Source: Candidatus Binatus soli (GTDB lineage Bacteria > Desulfobacterota > Binatia > Binatales > Binataceae). From it: DNA of 64,000 nucleotides. Shown in pieces: positions 60,269 through 64,000 of this stretch. Position 1 is the stretch's first letter. Each line of letters opens with the position of its first letter. The notes beneath the pieces were generated by a model. It had not been told where the DNA came from, ran no database searches, and saw only the letters and a list, made by a program, of their open reading frames with translations. The position numbers and the translations under genes are program-made. The stretch is from positions 62,001-126,000 of the forward strand of contig DLMJ01000032.1 in assembly GCA_002479255.1 (NCBI GenBank), in the 5' to 3' direction.

Positions 60269-60919
60269 AAGATTCGAGTGCTTATCGCCGACGATCACGC
60301 GCTCATGCGTGACGGGATAAAGGCGTTGCTTACCTTGGCCGAAGGTATCGAAGTCATCGGCGAGGCGACCAATGGTCGTGAGGCCATCGAGCAATGCCGG
60401 CGCCTCAAACCCGACGTAGTCCTGATGGACATCGCGATGCCTGGCCTTGGCGGACTCGAGGCAACCCTGGAAATCAAGCGCGAAGTGCCAAAGACCCGGG
60501 TATTGGTGCTGACCCAGTACGATGACCGTGAGTATGTCCAACGCTTCCTCAAGGCCGGGGTTGCCGGATATGTGCTCAAGCGCGTGCTCGGCTCGGAGCT
60601 GGTCGCCGCGATTCGTTCCGTCACCCAGGGCGGCCTCGTGCTCGACCCGGAGATCGCCAGAGAAGCGCTACAACATGCGCCACAGGAGGCGGGAGCCGGG
60701 ATCGACGATCCTTACGAGACGTTGACTGACCGCGAAAAGCAGGTCTTGAGACTGGTGGCGCTCGGACACAGCAACAAGGAAGTCGCGGGGTTCCTCAAAG
60801 TCAGCATCAAGACCGCGATGTCACATCGCGAGCACGTGATGGAGAAACTCAACCTTCACAGCCGAACCGACGTAATTAAGTTTGCTATTAGACAAGGCGT
60901 GATCCGCGTCGAGACCTGA
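60263..60919 (+). CDS. NarL/LuxR-family response regulator
   Basis: 218 residues. Receiver domain with D10/D11 (IADDH), phosphoacceptor Asp56 in LMDIAMPG and the Lys loop (VLKRVLG). The C-terminal LuxR helix-turn-helix (LTDREKQVLRLVALGHSNKEV; MSHREHVMEKL) follows. It is the partner of the haem-motif kinase. Its translation start sits in the duplicated 48-bp unit, 40 bases after the kinase stop. Confidence 0.94.
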   Translation: MTKIRVLIADDHALMRDGIKALLTLAEGIEVIGEATNGREAIEQCRRLKPDVVLMDIAMPGLGGLEATLEIKREVPKTRVLVLTQYDDREYVQRFLKAGVAGYVLKRVLGSELVAAIRSVTQGGLVLDPEIAREALQHAPQEAGAGIDDPYETLTDREKQVLRLVALGHSNKEVAGFLKVSIKTAMSHREHVMEKLNLHSRTDVIKFAIRQGVIRVET

Positions 60920-61090
60920 GCGTGCCGCCGCAGCCAGCGGTGGCGCTCGCCCCTCTTTCGTATCTCCGCCATCAAGCGGATTCGCGCGCCACCCGCCTGC
61001 GCGAATCCGCATCAGAACAACGATCGCGCGACGGCGCAACCTCCTGCTGCGCCGTCGCAGAGTATGGATCGCAAGCTCGCATAGCCGGCT

Positions 61091-61639
61091 TCACCGCGCG
61101 CGATCCACGTGTTCCGCGTTTTCGTGTTCCGCGTTTTCCATTGCGAACTCTTCCGCGGTATTAGCTACCGGGTCTTCCCCGGTTTCCGTTGCGAACTCTT
61201 CCTCGGTATCCAGGTCTTCTGTGCTTTCCGCCTCTCCCACGCTGCAGCCCCTGACTTCCGCCTGACGAACTCTCCGCGGAGGTCTGGCCGCAGAGTTGCC
61301 GGAAATGGTAGCCATCGCAAGACGCGGATTACCTGCGAAAATCGGCAGCTGCGCGAGATTCTCCGCAACGTTCGAGATCAAAACTCCCACGCCCTTAGCC
61401 ACTTTCACCCCGATCATCACGAAAATCACCGCGAATCCGACGAAGGGCAGGAAAATTACGAACAATCCACCGAGCAGCAGCGCCGCCGGCACGAGCAGAA
61501 GAATCGGCGCCTTGATGTATTCGCTCTCGGCGCCGCCCGGTAGCCTGCCGCTCTCCTTTTCGACCGTCACGATCTCCCATTCACCTTTCTTCCAGTAGAA
61601 ACAGTCTTTGGCGGGGTTTCCGCCTCTGTATGTCAGCAT
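61091..61639 (-). CDS. Small membrane protein with acidic repeat tail (paralogue A)
   Basis: 182 residues with AGGTGAAGGGAA before ATG 61639. The first 40 residues (YRGGNPAKDCFYWKKGEWEI, RLPGGAESEYIKAP) are a conserved motif, followed by two membrane helices (LLLVPAALLLGGLFVIFLPF; VGFAVIFVMIGVKVAKGV). The tail is acidic and ends in the repeated unit ENAEHENAEH, encoded by a short DNA tandem repeat at about 61109-61139. The next gene is a shorter paralogue without the tail. Function unknown; similar small proteins occur in deltaproteobacteria-like genomes. Confidence 0.7.
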   Translation of the reverse strand: MLTYRGGNPAKDCFYWKKGEWEIVTVEKESGRLPGGAESEYIKAPILLLVPAALLLGGLFVIFLPFVGFAVIFVMIGVKVAKGVGVLISNVAENLAQLPIFAGNPRLAMATISGNSAARPPRRVRQAEVRGCSVGEAESTEDLDTEEEFATETGEDPVANTAEEFAMENAEHENAEHVDRAR

Positions 61640-61674
61640 TTCCCTTCACCTCCCGTCTTCATTTCCTGTCTTCA

Positions 61675-61908
61675 TCACCCCAGTACAAGCGCGCTTATTG
61701 CGAGGGCGACGTAGGGCAGGAAAATTACGAACAACACACCGCGTATCAGCGCGAGCGGAACGAACAGAACATCCGGCACCTTGATGTATTCGCTCTCGAT
61801 GCCGCCCGGCAGCCTGCCATTCTCCCCTTCGACCGTCACGATCTCCAATTCACCCTTCTTCAGATAGAAACCGTCTTTTGCGGGTTTTCCGCCTTTGTAC
61901 CTTCGCAT
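61675..61908 (-). CDS. Small membrane protein (paralogue B)
   Basis: 77 residues with GGAGGTGAACGGAG before ATG 61908. The N-terminal motif RYKGGKPAKDGFYLKKGELE, then RLPGGIESEYIKVP, matches paralogue A almost position for position, and two membrane helices follow. It lies 35 bases upstream of A on the same strand, so the pair arose by tandem duplication and is co-transcribed. A carries an extra acidic tail and B does not. Function unknown. Confidence 0.72.
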   Translation of the reverse strand: MRRYKGGKPAKDGFYLKKGELEIVTVEGENGRLPGGIESEYIKVPDVLFVPLALIRGVLFVIFLPYVALAISALVLG

Positions 61909-62050
61909 CTCCGTTCACCTCCATCTGTTCATTTGCTAAGTATGAACATAGGCGCTGCGAACGGTTTAAGTAATTGGGCAACCGCCCGAGCGACTCAGGA
62001 AAAGGTTCGGAGCGCCAAGGGGAAAAACATCCGGGGCAGAGGGGAATTCC

Positions 62051-62104
62051 ACCCGAGAGAGCCGGAAATTTCACCTGAGAGAGCCGGAAATTTCACCCGA
62101 GAGT
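62051..62104. repeat. 22-bp tandem repeat (about 2.4 copies)
   Basis: The 22-bp unit ACCCGAGAGAGCCGGAAATT plus TC occurs at 62051 and 62073 (one base changed) and again partly at 62095, running into the truncated dispersed repeat. Confidence 0.7.
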
Positions 62105-62275
62105 GCAGCCGAGGAACCCCGGATCTTTTTCCTTGCCTCTCTCTTAATTTCCTCTCCCTGTTAGGGAGAGGGATGAAGGGGAGAGTGAAAAGTCCGATTA
62201 CAGCGCGCGATTTTTTTCGCGCGCGATTCAGGATTCTGCGTCCGCATTCTTTATCCGTCCGCTTCTTATCTTTGT

Positions 62276-62315
62276 GTCATCCCGAGCGCAGCCGAGGGAC
62301 CCCGGATCTTTTTCC
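62276..62315. repeat. Dispersed 40-bp repeat, copy 2
   Basis: Begins GTCATCCCGAGCGCAGCCGA and ends GGATCTTTTTCC, matching 26085-26124. A truncated copy is at 62100-62132 in the same orientation. Confidence 0.65.
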
Positions 62316-62413
62316 TTGCGTTGCCCTGTGGAGACCTTTGCGTAGCATTAAGACCCGTTGGTACGGGAGGCCAGTATTAAGAAGAGGAAACACGGCGCGC
62401 CCGCGCAGGGGCT

Positions 62414-62521
62414 GCGCCCGCCAACGGCGGGCGGCCTTAATACTGGGTGCAGGGGTCACCCCTGCCCGCGCCCGCCAACGGCGGGCGGCCTTAATACTGG
62501 CTGCAGGCGTCACCCCTGCCC
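62414..62521. repeat. 54-bp tandem duplication
   Basis: Unit 62414-62467 is repeated at 62468-62521 with few changes. Each unit has a CCGCC/GGCGG stem and a GGGGTCACCCC-type palindrome. It lies just after the stop of the enoyl-CoA hydratase on the minus strand and may act as a terminator-like structure. Confidence 0.7.
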
Positions 62522-62533
62522 GTGCCCACGGGC

Positions 62534-63364
62534 TCAGCGGCCCGTGAATTTCGGCTCCCGCCGCTGCAAGAACGCTTGCAACCCTTCTTGACGGTCCCGG
62601 CTTATCTCCTGCGGATGGGTGAATAAAATATATTCCCGTTCATCGACACGGACTTTGTTGTCCGTCGTCTTGTAGTGCCCGTACTTGACCGATTTGATGT
62701 AGAGCGGAGGAATCTTCTTGAGCAGCTCAGCCCAGCGGATAGCCTCGTCCATCACGCGCTCATCCTCTACGACCTTGTTGACCAGCCCGACCTCATAGGC
62801 GCGATGTGCGTCCATGATCTGCCCGCCGTTCCACGCTAGCAGCATGAACTCGAGGCTGATCTTGAAGGGCATGTATGGCAGATACTCCATCGGTGGGAGC
62901 GGCGTGCCAATCCGCGCTTCCGGAAAACCCATCAGCATGCTCTCGCCGGCGATCGTAATGTCGCAGCCGCGCACGGCGAGCGCATAGCCTGCCCCGAGCG
63001 TGTAGCCCTTGATCGCGCCGACTATGGGCTTGAACACGGTGATGCCGTTTTGCGGATAGCCTTGATGGACCTGGAATGGCACTTCGCGATCGATCGCACC
63101 GGGGCTCACGTCCGCGCCGGCGCAAAAGTGCTTGCCTGCGCCCGTCAGGATGGCGACCTTGGCTGCCGGGTCGGCCTCGAACCGGCTCCAGGTCGCGCAC
63201 AAGGCGTCGCTGAGCGCGCCGTTGAGCGCGTTCAGCTTTTCCGGCCGATTCAGCGTCATGAAGGCGATTTCATCCCTCACCTGATAGAGCAGCACCGCCT
63301 CTGACTTCGCCGCCTTTGGCGGCTTGGCGATGCGCTTCTCACGCGGCCTCGACACACTAGCCAT
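62534..63364 (-). CDS. Enoyl-CoA hydratase/isomerase family protein
   Basis: 276 residues from ATG 63364 (GGAGAG just upstream). LNRPEKLNALN, then AGKHFCAGAD (first oxyanion loop) and KGYTLGAGYALAVRGCD (second). The next segment reads PEARIGTPLPPMEYLPYMP in place of the usual PExxLGxxPxxGGTQRL, so the acidic catalytic residue is kept but the GGTQ turn is missing. This suggests a different acyl-CoA substrate. It is unlike the hydratase at 18494. A basic Lys/Pro-rich N-terminus precedes the fold. Confidence 0.87.
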   Translation of the reverse strand: MASVSRPREKRIAKPPKAAKSEAVLLYQVRDEIAFMTLNRPEKLNALNGALSDALCATWSRFEADPAAKVAILTGAGKHFCAGADVSPGAIDREVPFQVHQGYPQNGITVFKPIVGAIKGYTLGAGYALAVRGCDITIAGESMLMGFPEARIGTPLPPMEYLPYMPFKISLEFMLLAWNGGQIMDAHRAYEVGLVNKVVEDERVMDEAIRWAELLKKIPPLYIKSVKYGHYKTTDNKVRVDEREYILFTHPQEISRDRQEGLQAFLQRREPKFTGR

Positions 63365-63536
63365 GACGTCTCTCCCCTGATTGGTCACGCGGCCTCCCGT
63401 GCTCACCGCGGCGATGCTCGATCGTATCCTGCACCACTCGATCATTGTCAACATCAAGGGGGAGAGCTTCAGACTCAAGGACAAGCGGAAAGCTGGGTTG
63501 CTTGGAACACAGCAAAAGCTTCAAAAACGATGACGT

Positions 63537-64000
63537 ATGTGGTTGGATAAGGCTTCACTCAGTAAGATGCAAAAGCTGCTCACCGTATTGCTTGTCCTCC
63601 AGATTCTGGTGTTCGGAAGCTACCGGAGCGCCAGGGCCGAGGCGCCCGGGCAAGTAATAGCCTCCCCCGACGGAGCGTTGCGAGCACTGATTATCCCTCT
63701 GCATAACAACGGAGGCTTTGAAGAGAGCCGCGTCGAGATCCACGGAACCGGCGACAAGCTACTTTGTACAAAAGATGATTCGTCGAACGAAGGAGAGCAC
63801 GGGCTTAAAGTGGAGAAAGGCCGCTGGACCCCTGATTCTCGCTTCTTTGTGTACAATACGACATCGTCTGGCGGTCATCAGGCTTGGCACTCACCTACGT
63901 TCTTTTACAGCAGGGCGAACAACCGCATTCGCAACTTGGAGGAAGTTAGTCATCGGGTTGTTCTCGACCAAACCCCAGATCCGACGTTCAAGATCGTTCC
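63537..64000 (+). CDS. Secreted hypothetical protein (partial, runs off window)
   Basis: An open frame from ATG 63537 to the window end, 154 codons. ATG 63567 (MQKLLTVLLVLQILVFGSY) gives the better signal peptide, cleaved near ARA. The mature part is beta-rich (ASPDGALRALIIPLHNNGGF; DSRFFVYNTTSSGGHQAW), with WxPDSRFF and SPDG motifs as in WD40/PD40-like beta-propeller repeats. Its 3' end lies outside. Function unknown. Confidence 0.6.
   Translation, partial: MWLDKASLSKMQKLLTVLLVLQILVFGSYRSARAEAPGQVIASPDGALRALIIPLHNNGGFEESRVEIHGTGDKLLCTKDDSSNEGEHGLKVEKGRWTPDSRFFVYNTTSSGGHQAWHSPTFFYSRANNRIRNLEEVSHRVVLDQTPDPTFKIV

Larger units (their letters stand above)
61909..62533. other. Repeat-rich intergenic region
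   Basis: 625 bases with no gene. It holds a 22-bp tandem repeat (62051-62104), two copies of the dispersed repeat (62100-62132 and 62276-62315), an 8-bp stem with a T6 loop (62203-62224; GCGCGCGA/TCGCGCGC) and a 54-bp tandem duplication (62414-62521) with an internal CCGCC/GGCGG stem. It looks like a hot spot for repeat insertion and slippage. Confidence 0.6.

Overview
The window is 64 kb of a GC-rich Gram-negative bacterial chromosome. The Gram-negative call rests on a Wza/Wzc polysaccharide exporter, OmpA-type lipoproteins, ModABC, a periplasmic DsbA-like protein and a multihaem cytochrome c. Dispersed short repeats, many domain-fusion genes and several decayed gene ends suggest an uncultured, metagenome-derived lineage. 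A deltaproteobacterium-like or Binatota-like phylum would fit, but that is only an inference from gene style. No phage structural genes, rRNA genes or CRISPR arrays were seen.

Layout. (1) 1-13.4 kb, minus strand: an exopolysaccharide/O-antigen locus read as wza, wzc-type tyrosine kinase, Wzy/ligase-TPR protein, rfbF, rfbG, rfbC-like epimerase, reductase, Wzx flippase and two methyltransferases. It makes and exports a glycan containing a CDP-derived 6-deoxyhexose. (2) 13.4-17.6 kb: two small secreted beta-sandwich (CnaB-like) paralogues, a PAS protein, a tandem palindromic operator, a metzincin-like lipoprotein and an IS110 relic. (3) 17.6-25.2 kb: SDR dehydrogenase and enoyl-CoA hydratase, a three-domain acyl-AMP ligase/ACP/acyltransferase, and FtsH. 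(4) 25.2-29.7 kb: gene-end fossils, a tRNA-like relic, then an AAA+ ATPase / subtilisin-like protease pair whose composition differs from its neighbours. (5) 29.7-44.3 kb: ModCBA, MsrA, glycosyltransferases and methyltransferases, FAH-family hydrolase, glutamine-dependent NAD synthetase, ABC exporter, OmpA lipoprotein and tRNA-Leu. (6) 44.4-53.9 kb: DsbA-like protein, a Thr-Ala repeat surface protein, and an operon of SCP2-like protein, diiron protein alpha, metal-dead beta paralogue and an MsbA-like exporter. (7) 54-64 kb: purine permease, ROK/polyphosphate glucokinase, half a tRNA-Ser, a redox module (nonahaem cytochrome c, cytochrome b, haem-motif histidine kinase, NarL-type regulator), paralogous small membrane proteins, repeats and an enoyl-CoA hydratase.

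Most notable are the diiron alpha/beta pair (48752-51520), in which the second subunit has lost nearly every predicted iron ligand at co-linear positions; the AAA+/S8 protease pair (26423-29719) beside a tRNA relic; and the redox module whose kinase/regulator junction was split by a 48-bp tandem duplication next to a tRNA-Ser broken at its anticodon loop.
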